A stretch of 64,000 nt of DNA from Novosphingobium chloroacetimidivorans (GCF_014204535.1 NZ_JACHLR010000006.1:1-64000), one strand, 5' to 3'; counted from the stretch's first letter, positions 7,789 to 17,873 are shown. Program-made: numbers and translations. Notes: generated by a model not told the origin, from the letters alone.

Positions 7789-9618
7789 ATGGAACCAGCA
7801 GCCGGTCCGGCACCGCTCGCACAGACCCCGGACATCGCAGCGGAGGCGCCGCGGCGGCGCAGCCTGTCGCCGCTCGTCATGATCTGGCGGCAGCTGCTGA
7901 ATTATCCCGGGCGGCTGGTCACCGCGGGCCTGGCGCTGATCGTCACCGCCAGCGCGACCCTGGCGATTCCCGCGGGTTTTCGCCTGGTGATCGACCGCGG
8001 CTTCGGCAACGGCGGCAATCCGGCCGACATCGGCCGCTGGTTCGAATACCTGCTGCTGATCGTCACGGTGCTGGCGATCGGCACCGCGGTGCGCTTCTAC
8101 AGCGTCTCCTGGCTGGGCGAGCGCGTCGTCGCCGACGTGCGGCTGGCCGTGCAAGGCAACCTGCTGCGCCTCTCGCCCAGCTTCTTCGAGGAGAACAGCC
8201 CCAAGGAGATCGCCTCGCGCATGACTGCGGACACCGCGATCGTCGAGCAGGTGGTCGGCTCGACCGTCTCGGTGGCGCTGAGAAACGCGATCATGGCTGT
8301 GGGCGGCGTGATCTACCTCTTTGCATTGGCGCCGCAACTGACGCTCGGGCTGGTGATCGCCATCCCCGTGGTGATCCTGCCGATCGCCTTTTTCGGGCGC
8401 AAGCTGCGCACCGTCTCGCGCACCAGCCAGGACCGCGTGGCCGACATCGGCGCGCTGGTCGCCGAAGTGCTGGGCGCGCTGCGGGTCGTGCAGGCCTTCA
8501 ACCAGGAAAAGCGCGAGGCGGGCCGCTTCGGCGCGGCGGTGGAGCGCACGTTCGAGGTCGCCAAGCGTCGCATCATGATCCGCGCGGTGATGACGGCGGT
8601 CATCATGTTCCTGATCTTCGGCTCGATCACGCTGTTGATGTGGCGCGGGGCGATCGACGTCGCCAACGGCGTGATATCGGGCGGCACCATCGCCGCCTTC
8701 GTGGTGACCGGCGGCATCGTTGCGGGCGCCTTCGGCTCGCTGACCGAGGTCTACGGCGACCTCGTGCGCGGCGCGGGCGCGGCCAGCCGCCTCGCCGAAC
8801 TGCTTGGTGAGCGGCCGCTGATCGCCGCGCCTACCCGCCCGCTGGCGCTGCCCAGCCCGCCGCGTGGGCAGATCGCCTTCGAGCGAGTGACCTTCCGCTA
8901 CCCCTCCCGTCCGCAGCAGGCGTCGGTGCGCGAGTTCTCGCTGACGGTCGAGCCGGGCGAGACGGTGGCGATCGTCGGCCCTTCGGGGGCAGGCAAGTCG
9001 ACGCTGTTCCTGTTGGCCGAGCGGTTCTACGATCCGCAGACCGGCGTGATCAAGATCGACGGCGTGCCGCTCACCTCCGCGGACCCGGAGGAAGTGCGCC
9101 GTCGCATCGCGCTGGTGCCGCAGGAAGGCGTACTGTTCGCGGCGGACGCACGCGACAACTTGCGCTACGGCCGCTGGGACGCGAGCGACGAGCAAATCTG
9201 GGAAGCCGCCCGCGCCGCCAATGCCGAGACCTTCCTGCGCGAGCTGCCGCAAGGGCTCGACACCTTCCTGGGCGAAGGCGGCGCGCGCCTCTCGGGCGGC
9301 CAGCGCCAGCGCCTGGCGATCGCCCGCGCCATCCTGCGCGACGCGCCGATCCTGCTCCTCGACGAGGCCACCAGCGCGCTCGACGCGGAAAGCGAGCGGC
9401 TGGTGCAGGACGCGCTCGACCGGCTGATGGCCGATCGCACGACCTTGGTCATCGCGCATCGCCTCGCCACCGTGCGTCAGGCGGATCGCATCGTCGTCAT
9501 GGACGAGGGCCGGATCGTGGAAGAGGGCACGCACGAACGGCTGAGCGCCGCCGGCGGGCTCTACGCGCGCCTCGCCGCGCTGCAGTTCGACGCGCCCCAC
9601 ATCACGCCCCACGGGTGA
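7789..9618 (+). CDS. MsbA-like ABC exporter half-transporter (TMD-NBD fusion)
   Basis: 609 residues. The N-terminal six-helix exporter domain spans about residues 30-330. The nucleotide-binding domain has Walker A GPSGAGKST near residue 397, the signature LSGGQRQRLAIARAI near 501, Walker B ILLLDEATSALD and the H-loop VIAHRLATV. Homodimeric exporters of this type move lipids, peptides or drugs across the inner membrane. The ATG at 7789 with an upstream AGGAG is preferred over a TTG at 7735 that lacks a ribosome site. No substrate gene lies nearby. It is not a certain MsbA, since no lipid A gene is adjacent. Confidence 0.9.
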   Translation: MEPAAGPAPLAQTPDIAAEAPRRRSLSPLVMIWRQLLNYPGRLVTAGLALIVTASATLAIPAGFRLVIDRGFGNGGNPADIGRWFEYLLLIVTVLAIGTAVRFYSVSWLGERVVADVRLAVQGNLLRLSPSFFEENSPKEIASRMTADTAIVEQVVGSTVSVALRNAIMAVGGVIYLFALAPQLTLGLVIAIPVVILPIAFFGRKLRTVSRTSQDRVADIGALVAEVLGALRVVQAFNQEKREAGRFGAAVERTFEVAKRRIMIRAVMTAVIMFLIFGSITLLMWRGAIDVANGVISGGTIAAFVVTGGIVAGAFGSLTEVYGDLVRGAGAASRLAELLGERPLIAAPTRPLALPSPPRGQIAFERVTFRYPSRPQQASVREFSLTVEPGETVAIVGPSGAGKSTLFLLAERFYDPQTGVIKIDGVPLTSADPEEVRRRIALVPQEGVLFAADARDNLRYGRWDASDEQIWEAARAANAETFLRELPQGLDTFLGEGGARLSGGQRQRLAIARAILRDAPILLLDEATSALDAESERLVQDALDRLMADRTTLVIAHRLATVRQADRIVVMDEGRIVEEGTHERLSAAGGLYARLAALQFDAPHITPHG

Positions 9619-9627
9619 CGACCAGGC

Positions 9628-9646
9628 CCTCCCCTTGCAGGGGAGG
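9628..9646. terminator. Short GC hairpin after the ABC exporter
   Basis: CCTCCCC and GGGGAGG form a 7-bp stem with a 5-base loop, ten bases after the exporter stop codon. There is no T-run. The sequence is the core unit of the CCTCCCC-type repeats found elsewhere in the window, so it may be a repeat doing duty as a terminator. Confidence 0.5.
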
Positions 9647-9802
9647 ATCTGGCGAGCCTTGATCGACCAACGGCTGACGACACCCGAACAAGGGACTGGA
9701 TCGTCCAGCAAATCCGCCTATCTCCAAAGCCATCGCGCGGGGCCGTCCGGCATTCGCTGGCCTACTCATGCGCAGCTTCAGATCCGGAAAGGACTTGGCC
9801 TC

Positions 9803-11944
9803 TTGCCTCTTCGCTTCACCACCCTTCTTGCCGCCGCCTCGCTCGCCGCAGTGGCGATCTCCGCCAATGCCCAGACGCAGACCGCGGCCTCGGCCCAGCC
9901 CGACCCGGCAGCCACCCAACCCGAAACCGACTGGGGCGCGTTCGGCGTCCAGACCAAGTATTTCGATCCGACCGTCAAGCCGGGTGACGACTTCAACCAG
10001 TTCGTCAACGGCAAGTGGCTGAGGCAGACCGAGATCCCGGCCGACCGGGCGCGCTTCGGCTCGTTCGACATCCTCAACAACCTGTCGATCGCCCGCCTGC
10101 GCGAGATCCTCGATGGCCTTTCCGCGACCAGGCAGGCACCGGGCAGCGCCGAGCAGCGGCTGGCCAACGCCTACAAGGCCTTCACCGACACCGCCGCGAT
10201 CGACGCCAAGGGCATGGCGCCGCTCAAGCCCTATCTCGCCAAGATCCAGGCGGCGAACACGCCAACCAAGCTGATGAGCCTGTTCGGCCAGCCCGGCTAT
10301 GCCTCGCCGATCAACGCCAGCATGGATCCGGACGAGAAGCAGAGCGGCATCTACGCGTTGTACCTCAGCCAGGGCGAGCTCGGCCTGCCGGACCGGGACT
10401 ATTACCTGAAGGACGACGCCAAGTCGCAGGAGATCCGCGCCAAGTACCTTGAGTACACGACGTTCCTGCTGGGCAAGCTCGGCTATGCCGACGCACCCGG
10501 CACCGCCAAGGCGATCGTGGCGCTGGAGACGCAGCTGGCGCAGGCTAAGTGGGACCGCGCGGCGCAGCGCAACCCCGAACTCACTTACAACAAGCTCTCG
10601 CGCCAGGAAGCCGAGGCGCTTGCCGCTCCCGGCGAGATGAACGCGTTCTTCCAGGCACTGGGCGTGTCGCCGCAGTACGTCGTCGTCTCGCAGATGCCGC
10701 CCACGGCCGACGAGCTCAAGAGCGCCGGCATCGATGCGGCCAAGGCGCAGGCGCTGTTCGGCGGCGGCGTGCCGGCGACCGTGAAGCTGGTGAACACCGC
10801 GCCGATCAAGACCTGGCAGGCCTGGCTGGCGACGCGCTTCGTCGCCGGTCATGCCGCCGTGCTTCCCAGCGACATCGACGAGGCCAACTTCGCGTTCTAC
10901 GGCAAGGTCCTGAGCGGCCAGCCCGAGCAGCGCCCGCGCTGGAAGCGTGGCATCTCCGCGGTCGAGGGTCAGATCGGCGAGCTGCTCGGCCGGATCTATG
11001 CGGCCAAGTACTACCCGCCGGCGCAGAAGGCCGCGATGGAACGCCTCGTGGGCAATCTGCGCAAGGCGATGGCGGCAAACCTGCAGGACCTCGCCTGGAT
11101 GGGCCCGGCCACCCGCAAGGAGGCGGAGGCCAAGCTCGACGCGTTCACCACCAAGATCGGCGCGCCCGACGAGTGGAAGACGTACGAGGGCCTGGCGATC
11201 TCGCCCAATGACGCGCTGGGCAACGCGATCAACGCCGAAGCCTGGCACCAGCAGGACCAGATGCGCCGCCTGGGCAAGCCGGTCGATCGCAAGGAGTGGC
11301 TGATGCTGCCCCAGACGATCAATGCCTACTATAATCCGCCGCTGAACGAGATCGTGTTCCCGGCCGCGATCCTGCAGCCGCCGTTCTTCAACCTCTCGGC
11401 CGACCCGGCCGTCAACTACGGTGCGATCGGCGGCGTCATCGGCCACGAGATGGGCCATGGCTTCGACGATCAGGGATCGAAGTACGACGGCACCGGCAAC
11501 TTGCGCGACTGGTGGACGGCGCAGGACCAGGCCAACTTCAAGAAGCTGCAGGACAAGCTCGCCGCGCAGTACGACGCGCTGTGCCCCTATGACGAGGGCA
11601 AGACCTGCGTGAACGGCAAGCTGACCATGGGCGAGAACATCGGCGATCTGGGCGGCCTGAGCCTCGCCTACCGCGCCTACAAGCTCTCGCTGAACGGCAA
11701 GCCGGACAAGGTGATCGCCGGCATGACCGGCGACCAGCGCTTCTTCCTGGGCTGGGCGCAAGTCTGGCGCTCGAAGATCCGCGAGGCGCAGGGGCGCCAG
11801 TACCTGATCGTCGACCCGCACTCGCCCGACCAGTACCGGATCAACGGCATCGTCCGGAACTTCGACGAGTGGTACAAGGCGTTCGACGTGAAGCCGGGCG
11901 ACAAGCTCTACCTGCCGCCCGAGCAGCGCGTGCGGATCTGGTGA
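9803..11944 (+). CDS. M13 family zinc metallopeptidase (neprilysin/PepO-like), exported
   Basis: 713 residues from a TTG start at 9803, chosen for AAAGGA nine bases upstream and because the signal peptide then begins at MPLRFTTLLAAASLAAVAIS, cleaved near SANA. The peptidase_M13_N domain follows from about residue 45. The zinc site is HEMGH at 548-552 with the third ligand Glu611 in ENIGD, and the VNYGAIGGVIGHEMGHGFDDQG block is classic M13. Length is normal for the family. It is likely periplasmic, degrading small peptides. The gene is monocistronic. Confidence 0.92.
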   Translation: MPLRFTTLLAAASLAAVAISANAQTQTAASAQPDPAATQPETDWGAFGVQTKYFDPTVKPGDDFNQFVNGKWLRQTEIPADRARFGSFDILNNLSIARLREILDGLSATRQAPGSAEQRLANAYKAFTDTAAIDAKGMAPLKPYLAKIQAANTPTKLMSLFGQPGYASPINASMDPDEKQSGIYALYLSQGELGLPDRDYYLKDDAKSQEIRAKYLEYTTFLLGKLGYADAPGTAKAIVALETQLAQAKWDRAAQRNPELTYNKLSRQEAEALAAPGEMNAFFQALGVSPQYVVVSQMPPTADELKSAGIDAAKAQALFGGGVPATVKLVNTAPIKTWQAWLATRFVAGHAAVLPSDIDEANFAFYGKVLSGQPEQRPRWKRGISAVEGQIGELLGRIYAAKYYPPAQKAAMERLVGNLRKAMAANLQDLAWMGPATRKEAEAKLDAFTTKIGAPDEWKTYEGLAISPNDALGNAINAEAWHQQDQMRRLGKPVDRKEWLMLPQTINAYYNPPLNEIVFPAAILQPPFFNLSADPAVNYGAIGGVIGHEMGHGFDDQGSKYDGTGNLRDWWTAQDQANFKKLQDKLAAQYDALCPYDEGKTCVNGKLTMGENIGDLGGLSLAYRAYKLSLNGKPDKVIAGMTGDQRFFLGWAQVWRSKIREAQGRQYLIVDPHSPDQYRINGIVRNFDEWYKAFDVKPGDKLYLPPEQRVRIW

Positions 11945-12631
11945 TCGCAGGCGGGGCGCGAGGCTTCGCGTCCCACTTGCCCTCTCCCCGGACGGGGAGA
12001 GGATATGGAGGCTTACCAGCTTCTCTGGTTAGCCGGAGTTGGAGAGGGGGGTGTGCTCTCTCGGGCGTCGAAAATTCCTCTCCAAGCTTCGCTAGCTCCT
12101 GACGGAGCAAGCTGCGCTATCCTCTCCCCTGAAGGGGAGAGGGCGAGGACCGTGTTCCCTTTATAGACCTTCACTTGCATCTTGCCCGACCTCGCCACCG
12201 GCGAAATCCCAACTACCATCTCCAGCAGCAAACCTTTCGTGACATCCGCAATCTCTACTCATAAGGTTGAGGTGTTCCCGAGAGAGCTGGTCGGACGCTC
12301 TCGTGAAGTCATCCGTCCGACCCGCGGCTTTTGAATGGGAAGCAGCTTGCCCCGCGTCACCAAAGGCTAAAGCGCGCGACGTCTCAGGCGACCACGCCAG
12401 GCTCGTGTTCCCCTCTCGCCAATGAAGAGGTGATACGATGCGAATGTGTACCAGCCACAAGTGACCCCTTGATCGGGGCGCGTGTGTTCCGGCTTGGTCT
12501 GCAACTGGCGCCGAATGGGTCCGTAGCTTCACCGCTCCCCCATTCCCCGCGGTTCGCCCGGCCTGGCGCTCGCGCCCCGTGACCGGTTCGACGATCTTCC
12601 CCCAAGGGCAACGCCCGCCTTGCGGGAGCCG
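11945..12631. other. Gene-free stretch with a palindromic repeat element
   Basis: No convincing gene is present. The first third (about 11981-12142) is bounded by two hairpins: CCTCTCCCCG/CGGGGAGAGG at 11981-12002 and CCTCTCCCCT/AGGGGAGAGG at 12121-12142. Between them lies a body with CTTCTCTGGTTAGCCGGAG. This looks like a composite extragenic palindromic element. From about 12150 to 12631 I see neither coding signal nor obvious RNA fold. Open frames there (for example 12161-12532 minus) have no family resemblance. The egtB promoter should be within the last 100-200 bases. Confidence 0.6.
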
Positions 12632-13894
12632 ATGCGCTTATCGTACGTTGAACCGCGCATGGAGGCTGCGACCACTCTGAGCGGAGCGGGCCGGGGATTA
12701 TCTCAGGCAGAACGTTTTCGAGCCACCCGGCTCTTGAGCGAGGCTTTGGTCGCGACCTTGAGCGATGCCGACGCCACGATCCAGTCGATGGCGGATGCCT
12801 CGCCGGCCAAGTGGCACCTGGCGCACACCACATGGTTCTTCGAAACCTTCCTGCTGCGCGATCACCTGGCGGGATACACCCGTTTCGACGAGCGCTGGCC
12901 GTTCCTGTTCAACAGCTATTACGAGGCGGAGGGCGCCCGCCATGCCCGCGCCGCGCGCGGCCTGCTTTCGCGCCCGAGCCTTGATGAAGTGCTCGCCTGG
13001 CGTGCGCATGTGGATGCTGCGATGGCGCCCTTGCTCGCGCGCCCCGACCTGGCGCCACTGATCGAACTGGGCATCCAGCACGAGCAACAGCATCAGGAGC
13101 TTCTGCTCACCGACATCCAGCATGCGCTGTGGAACAATCCGCTCGGCCCTGCTTATGTCGGGTTTGGGACAGCGACAGCGCGTGAAGAAACGGCAAGAGG
13201 CTGGATCGAGCATCCCGGCGGCATCGCCCGGATCGGGCACGAGGGCGAGGGCTTCGCTTTCGATAACGAAGGCCCTTCGCATCGCGCGCTGATCGAGCCT
13301 TTTGCGCTCGCCGACCATCTCGTGACCAACCGAGATTGGGACGCCTTCATCGCCGATGGCGGCTATCGCACCGCCGCGTTGTGGTTGTCCGATGGCTGGT
13401 CCTGGGTGCAGCGCGAGGGCGTCACGGCACCGCTTTACTGGCGAGAGGGCGAAAGCTTCACGCTGGCAGGCTGGCGGCAGCGCGATCCCGAGGCGCCGGT
13501 CACGCACATCTCCTACTACGAGGCCGATGCCTTCGCCGCCTGGGCCGGGATGCGGCTGCCCACGGAGTTCGAGTGGGAGGTGATCGGCCAGGGCCACGAT
13601 GCCAGCGCGGGCAACCAGCTCGACCAGGCAGGCGCTGTCCGGCCGCACGGCTCGGCCGGCTTGTTCGGCGACGTGTGGCAGTGGACCCGCTCCGCCTACC
13701 TGCCGTACCCGCGCTTCCGCCCGGCCGAAGGCGCCGTGGGCGAATACAACGGCAAGTTCATGAGCGGCCAGTTCGTGCTGCGCGGCGCCAGCTGCGCCAC
13801 CCCGCGCGGCCACTCGCGGGCGAGCTATCGCAACTTCTTCTACCCCCATCAGCGCTGGCAGTTCACCGGCTTGCGCCTCGCCAAGGATCTGTGA
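12632..13894 (+). CDS. egtB: Ergothioneine biosynthesis sulfoxide synthase EgtB
   Basis: 420 residues. The N-terminal DinB-like domain holds the iron histidines in KWHLAHTTWFFE and in GIQHEQQHQELLLTD (the HxxxH of EgtB). The C-terminal formylglycine-generating-enzyme-like domain ends in FVLRGASCATPRGHSRASYRNFFYP and binds substrate. EgtB is a non-haem iron enzyme joining hercynine to a thiol (gamma-glutamylcysteine or cysteine) with O2. The ATG at 12632 has a close GGGAG; ATG 12659 and TTG 12620 are alternatives. It is directly followed by egtD, so one operon makes hercynine and its sulfoxide; the C-S lyase is not in the window. Confidence 0.94.
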   Translation: MRLSYVEPRMEAATTLSGAGRGLSQAERFRATRLLSEALVATLSDADATIQSMADASPAKWHLAHTTWFFETFLLRDHLAGYTRFDERWPFLFNSYYEAEGARHARAARGLLSRPSLDEVLAWRAHVDAAMAPLLARPDLAPLIELGIQHEQQHQELLLTDIQHALWNNPLGPAYVGFGTATAREETARGWIEHPGGIARIGHEGEGFAFDNEGPSHRALIEPFALADHLVTNRDWDAFIADGGYRTAALWLSDGWSWVQREGVTAPLYWREGESFTLAGWRQRDPEAPVTHISYYEADAFAAWAGMRLPTEFEWEVIGQGHDASAGNQLDQAGAVRPHGSAGLFGDVWQWTRSAYLPYPRFRPAEGAVGEYNGKFMSGQFVLRGASCATPRGHSRASYRNFFYPHQRWQFTGLRLAKDL

Positions 13895-13896
13895 CG

Positions 13897-14886
13897 ATGG
13901 CCACCGCAGCGCTGATCAGGGAGGAGCCCCAGGCCGCCTCCGATACGTTCCACGCCCAGTTCCGCCAGGACGTGCTGGCGGGCCTGTCGCAGGCGCGCAA
14001 GGCGATCCCCGCGCGTTGGTTCTACGATCATCGCGGCAGCGAGCTGTTCGAGCAGATCACCGTCCTGCCCGAATACTATCCGACCCGCACGGAAGTGAGC
14101 ATCCTGGCCGAGCACTGCGGCGAGATCGCCAGGGCGGTCGGGCCGGGCCGGGTGGTCGTCGAGTTCGGCGCCGGCAGCGCCACCAAGACGCCGCTGCTGC
14201 TCGATTGCATCGCGCCTGCCGGCTATGTGCCGATCGACATCTCGGGCGACTTCCTGCGCGAGAGCTGCGCCCCGCTCGTGGCGCGCTATCCCGACTTGCC
14301 GATCCATCCGGTCGAGGCGGACTTCGGCGAACCGGCGCGGCTGCCCGCCGCCTTGTCGCTGCAGCCGCGCCTGGGCTTCTTTCCCGGCTCCACCATCGGC
14401 AACATGGAGCCGGCGGCCGCGACCGACCTGCTGCGCACCATGCGCGCCACGCTGGGCGCCGGCAGCCTGCTGCTGATCGGCATGGACCGGATCAAGGACG
14501 AAGCCGTGCTCACCGCCGCCTATGACGATGCGCAGGGCGTCACGGCCGAGTTCAACCTCAACCTGGCGCACCGGATCAATCGCGAGCTGGATGGGTCCAT
14601 TCCCGTCGAGGCGCTGCAACACCGAGCCGTGTGGAACGAAGCTCGCGCCCGGATCGAGATGCACCTGGAGGCCCGGCGCGACATCGCCTTCGAGGTCGCC
14701 GGTCGCAGCTTCGCGCTGGAGCGAGGCGAGACGATCCACACCGAAAACAGCCACAAGTACGACGAGCGCAGCGGCACGACGCTCCTCCTCGCGGGCGGCT
14801 GGGAGCCGCGCCACACCTGGATGGATGCGGACAGGCGGTTCATGGTGATCCTCGCCCAGGCGATCGGTGACGATCAGACCGCCTGA
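13897..14886 (+). CDS. egtD: L-histidine N(alpha)-methyltransferase EgtD
   Basis: 329 residues, matching the family. The SAM-binding glycine-rich loop is VVVEFGAGSATKTPLLL, and YDHRGSELFEQITVLPEYYPTRTE is the N-terminal EgtD signature. The C-terminal part holds IHTENSHKY, part of the histidine pocket. It trimethylates histidine to hercynine, the first step of ergothioneine synthesis. The ATG at 13897 lies two bases after the egtB stop, with AAGGA nine bases upstream inside egtB. The in-frame GTG at 13891 is too near that site. Cotranscribed with egtB. Confidence 0.94.
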   Translation: MATAALIREEPQAASDTFHAQFRQDVLAGLSQARKAIPARWFYDHRGSELFEQITVLPEYYPTRTEVSILAEHCGEIARAVGPGRVVVEFGAGSATKTPLLLDCIAPAGYVPIDISGDFLRESCAPLVARYPDLPIHPVEADFGEPARLPAALSLQPRLGFFPGSTIGNMEPAAATDLLRTMRATLGAGSLLLIGMDRIKDEAVLTAAYDDAQGVTAEFNLNLAHRINRELDGSIPVEALQHRAVWNEARARIEMHLEARRDIAFEVAGRSFALERGETIHTENSHKYDERSGTTLLLAGGWEPRHTWMDADRRFMVILAQAIGDDQTA

Positions 14887-14976
14887 GGGCGGGCGGCTGC
14901 TTGCCGGCGCCCCCGGTACGGCGCATGTCATCCTGACGGGGCGGCGAACGCCCGATCGTTAGGGAGCGCGCGTTCG

Positions 14977-15723
14977 ATGGGCTTGTTCGACTTGAGTGGG
15001 CGCGTCGCGCTGGTGACGGGCGGCGCCATGGGCATCGGCGCGGGGATCTGCGAAGTGCTCGCCGAAGCGGGCGCGACGGTCGTGATCCTCGATCGGGACG
15101 AGGCCGGCGCGCGCGACCAGGTCCAGCGCGGGGCGGCCGCGGACTTCGTCGTCGCCGATCTCGCCGACGAGGCCTCCATCACCGCCGCGGTGGCCCAGGT
15201 CGTCGACCGCCATGGCGCGCCTTGGGTGCTGGTCAACAATGCCGGGCTGCAGCACCGCGAACTGCTGCTAGAGGGCACCGCGGCGCACTGGGAGCGGCTC
15301 CACGCGGTAAACGCCCTCGCGCCCTACCTGCTGATCCGCGAAGTCGGGCGCGCGATGATAGCCAAGGGTGAGGGCGGGCGCATCGTCAATTGCGCCTCCT
15401 GCGGGCTGGAAGGCCAGATCGTGCAGGGGCTTTCGGCGTATCTGGCCTCCAAGGGCGGCCTAGCCACGCTGACGATGACGGCGGCGTTCGAGCTCGCCGA
15501 GCATGCGATCACCGTCAACACCGTGCTGCCCGGCGGCGTCGCGACGCCCGGCGCGATCGGCGCGGAAGGACCGCCGCCGGTCGGTCCGGGCAACCGCCGC
15601 CCGCCGCTCGGCATGTGCACCCCGCGCGATATCGGTTCGGCCGTGCTCTACTTCGCCACCCCGGCGGCGCACCGGGTGACCAACCAGGTGCTCAACGTCG
15701 ATGCCGGCTTCTCCGTGACCTGA
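14977..15723 (+). CDS. Short-chain dehydrogenase/reductase (SDR)
   Basis: 248 residues, classical SDR. The NAD(P)-binding loop is TGGAMGIG (residues 15-22), VNNAGLQ is the stabilising NNAG motif, the catalytic Ser is in NCASCGLEG and the YxxxK is YLASK. The acidic residue after strand 2 (ILDRDE) suggests NAD preference. The C-terminal TNQVLNVDAGFSVT is typical of 3-ketoacyl-reductase-like SDRs. The substrate is unknown. The gene is monocistronic and converges with the acyltransferase gene. Confidence 0.88.
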   Translation: MGLFDLSGRVALVTGGAMGIGAGICEVLAEAGATVVILDRDEAGARDQVQRGAAADFVVADLADEASITAAVAQVVDRHGAPWVLVNNAGLQHRELLLEGTAAHWERLHAVNALAPYLLIREVGRAMIAKGEGGRIVNCASCGLEGQIVQGLSAYLASKGGLATLTMTAAFELAEHAITVNTVLPGGVATPGAIGAEGPPPVGPGNRRPPLGMCTPRDIGSAVLYFATPAAHRVTNQVLNVDAGFSVT

Positions 15724-15759
15724 GGCCTAGACTCAGTAGCGCCCGGCGGCGATGGGCGG

Positions 15760-16959
15760 TCAGGCCAGCTGCGCGCGGGGCACCTGCTCTGAATCGCTTG
15801 CACCGGCTCGTGCCGCCAACTGACGCCGCCATGCCTCTATGCCGCGCTCTACGAAGCGGACGACGAGCCAGGCCACCAGCAGGCTGATGGCGATGATGAC
15901 CATCGCGTAGAGCGCCGGATGGGCCGCGAACATGCCCGTCCGCGGCACCAGGCCGATGATCAGCAGATGGCCAAGATAGAGAGGGAACGAGAGCTCCGCG
16001 ATCCTGCGGTCCCATCCCCGCGTCCGGCTCCATTCATGGATCGCGGGCAAGGCACAGGCGGCGAGCGTCAGCGTGCCCACGCGGGCCGGCGTGAAAAAGG
16101 CCAGTTCCGACCATGAGCCGAGCAGGACCGGATAGAACACGATCGCAGCCACTGCGGCCAGTGCCAGGATCCGTGCTTCCTGCGTGCGCCACAACTCCGG
16201 CTTCGCGGCCCAAACCTTGTACCCCAGCACGCCGGCCAGGAAGAGCGCGAGTTCGAAGGGAAAGAAACGGTAGCTGAACGGGTCGGCGCTGATGCCCAGC
16301 AGCGCGGCCGCGATCCTCGCGACAAGGGAGAGCCCCATGATTGTGGCGATCTGGCGTACCGGCCGCCGCGCGATGAAGGGGGCGAGCGCATAGAAGTATA
16401 GTTCCAGCGCCAGCGACCACGCCATCGGGATGGCCATGAAGCGGAACACTTCGTGTCCGCCTTGCGCGAACGGCGTGGTCGAGAAGACCAGGTGGCCTTG
16501 GCTGGGCGCCAGGTAGAAGGCTATGTCCTGGCCGACCACCGTCAGGTTCAGGAGGCCGAACAGCAGCTTGGCCGTCAGGCTCACGCTGTCCTGCAGGTAC
16601 GGCGATAGCGGTGAGTTGCCGCTTGCCAGTTGCGCGGCTGCGAAGGCCACGACGTAGAGCGCCAGAAATACCAGGTAGACCGGATAGATGCGCGCCAGGC
16701 GGTTGACATAGAACACGCGGTTGAGCGCCGGGCGATCGTATCGCTCGTTCAGCACCAAGCCCATGTAGAAACCGGAGACGATGTAGAAGATCTGCACCGC
16801 GACCGGGCCATCGACGAGCAGGAGGCGCCACCGCATGCCGGTGTGGCTGACCAGCACGGCTATCGCCAGGAGCACACGCAACAAGCCCACCGAACTCTCC
16901 CGATCGCGCACGGCCCAGAGTTTCAATCCGGTGCCGCATCGGATCCGGCCTGGCTGCAT
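15760..16959 (-). CDS. Acyltransferase family membrane protein (Acyl_transf_3/OafA type)
   Basis: 399 residues with about ten hydrophobic helices. The N-terminal VLVSHTG holds the catalytic His region of acyltransferase-3 proteins, and the NRLARIYPVYLV motif (R-x-x-R-I-x-P) is diagnostic. Such inner-membrane proteins O-acylate lipopolysaccharide, exopolysaccharide or other exported glycans. There is no C-terminal SGNH domain, so it is the short class. No polysaccharide genes lie next to it, so the acceptor is unknown. Confidence 0.88.
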   Translation of the reverse strand: MQPGRIRCGTGLKLWAVRDRESSVGLLRVLLAIAVLVSHTGMRWRLLLVDGPVAVQIFYIVSGFYMGLVLNERYDRPALNRVFYVNRLARIYPVYLVFLALYVVAFAAAQLASGNSPLSPYLQDSVSLTAKLLFGLLNLTVVGQDIAFYLAPSQGHLVFSTTPFAQGGHEVFRFMAIPMAWSLALELYFYALAPFIARRPVRQIATIMGLSLVARIAAALLGISADPFSYRFFPFELALFLAGVLGYKVWAAKPELWRTQEARILALAAVAAIVFYPVLLGSWSELAFFTPARVGTLTLAACALPAIHEWSRTRGWDRRIAELSFPLYLGHLLIIGLVPRTGMFAAHPALYAMVIIAISLLVAWLVVRFVERGIEAWRRQLAARAGASDSEQVPRAQLA

Positions 16960-17078
16960 CGGAGCCTAGCGCGACAAGGTTAATGTTTCGCAAGGCTCAA
17001 GCATTGGGGATGGCCACGAAGACGAAGGGCCGCACCTTCCGGCACGGCCCCCCTTGGCTTGGATGTGTCGTGCCGGGC

Positions 17079-17873
17079 TTACTTGGGCGGCATGCGGATC
17101 GCCCCGTCGAGGCGGATCAGCTGGCCGTTCAGGTAGGTGTTGCGTGCGAGCTCCAGCACCAGGCTGGCGAACTCATCCGGATTGCCGAGGCGCTTGGGGA
17201 AGGGGACGGCCTTGCCGAGACCCTCGAACACTTCGGGCGCATGCTCCTTGACGCGCAGCATCGGTGGGGTGGCGAAAGTGCCGGGCAGGATCGCGTTGAC
17301 GCGGATGCCCAGATCCATGAGGTCGCGCGCCATCGGCAGGACCATCGCGTTCACCGCGCCCTTGCCGCCGCCGTAGGCCACCTGTCCGATCTGCCCGTCC
17401 TGCGATGCTGCCGACGAGGTGAAGATGATCGCCCCGCGCTCGCCATCCTCGTTCAGCGGCTCGGCGTTCGCCATGCCCAGCGCGGCGATCGAGGCGACGC
17501 GGTAGCTGGCGGTGAAGATACCTTCTGCCGACTTGGCGATCTGCTCGGTCGGGGTGCGCTTGTAGGCGCCGGTCTTCTTGTCGAACGACACCGTCTTGCC
17601 GCCGCCCGCGACCACCGCGCAGTGCACCACGAGACGCTCCTGGCCATGCGCGGCCCGCGCCTTGGCGAAGCCGGCCTCGACGCTTTCCTCGTCCATGATG
17701 TTGACGTTGCAGAACACGCCGCCGATCTCGGCCGCGAAGGCCTCGCCCGCCTCTTCGCTGATGTCGAACACGGCGACCTTCACGCCGGCGTCGGCAAGCG
17801 CCTTGGCGCTGGCGCGGCCCAGACCCGAAGCACCTCCGGTGACGATAGCGGCGATGGTGTTGTCGATCTTCAT
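17079..17873 (-). CDS. SDR family protein, 3-hydroxyacyl-CoA dehydrogenase type-2-like
   Basis: 264 residues. The cofactor loop is TGGASGLG, and VFDIS after strand 2 fits NAD. The catalytic Ser is in TSSAASQDGQIGQ and the YxxxK is YGGGK. The C-terminal GNPDEFASLVLELARNTYLNGQLIRLDGAIRM resembles HSD17B10-like SDRs that oxidise 3-hydroxyacyl-CoA. The NNAG motif is replaced by HCAVVAG, which is unusual. A GGGAG stands nine bases upstream of the ATG. It faces away from the first MFS gene and may belong to the CoA-catabolic region that follows. Confidence 0.85.
   Translation of the reverse strand: MKIDNTIAAIVTGGASGLGRASAKALADAGVKVAVFDISEEAGEAFAAEIGGVFCNVNIMDEESVEAGFAKARAAHGQERLVVHCAVVAGGGKTVSFDKKTGAYKRTPTEQIAKSAEGIFTASYRVASIAALGMANAEPLNEDGERGAIIFTSSAASQDGQIGQVAYGGGKGAVNAMVLPMARDLMDLGIRVNAILPGTFATPPMLRVKEHAPEVFEGLGKAVPFPKRLGNPDEFASLVLELARNTYLNGQLIRLDGAIRMPPK

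Noticed and set aside
12161..12532. 123-codon minus-strand frame in the gap before egtB
   Set aside because: No ribosome site, no family resemblance and unremarkable composition; treated as chance.
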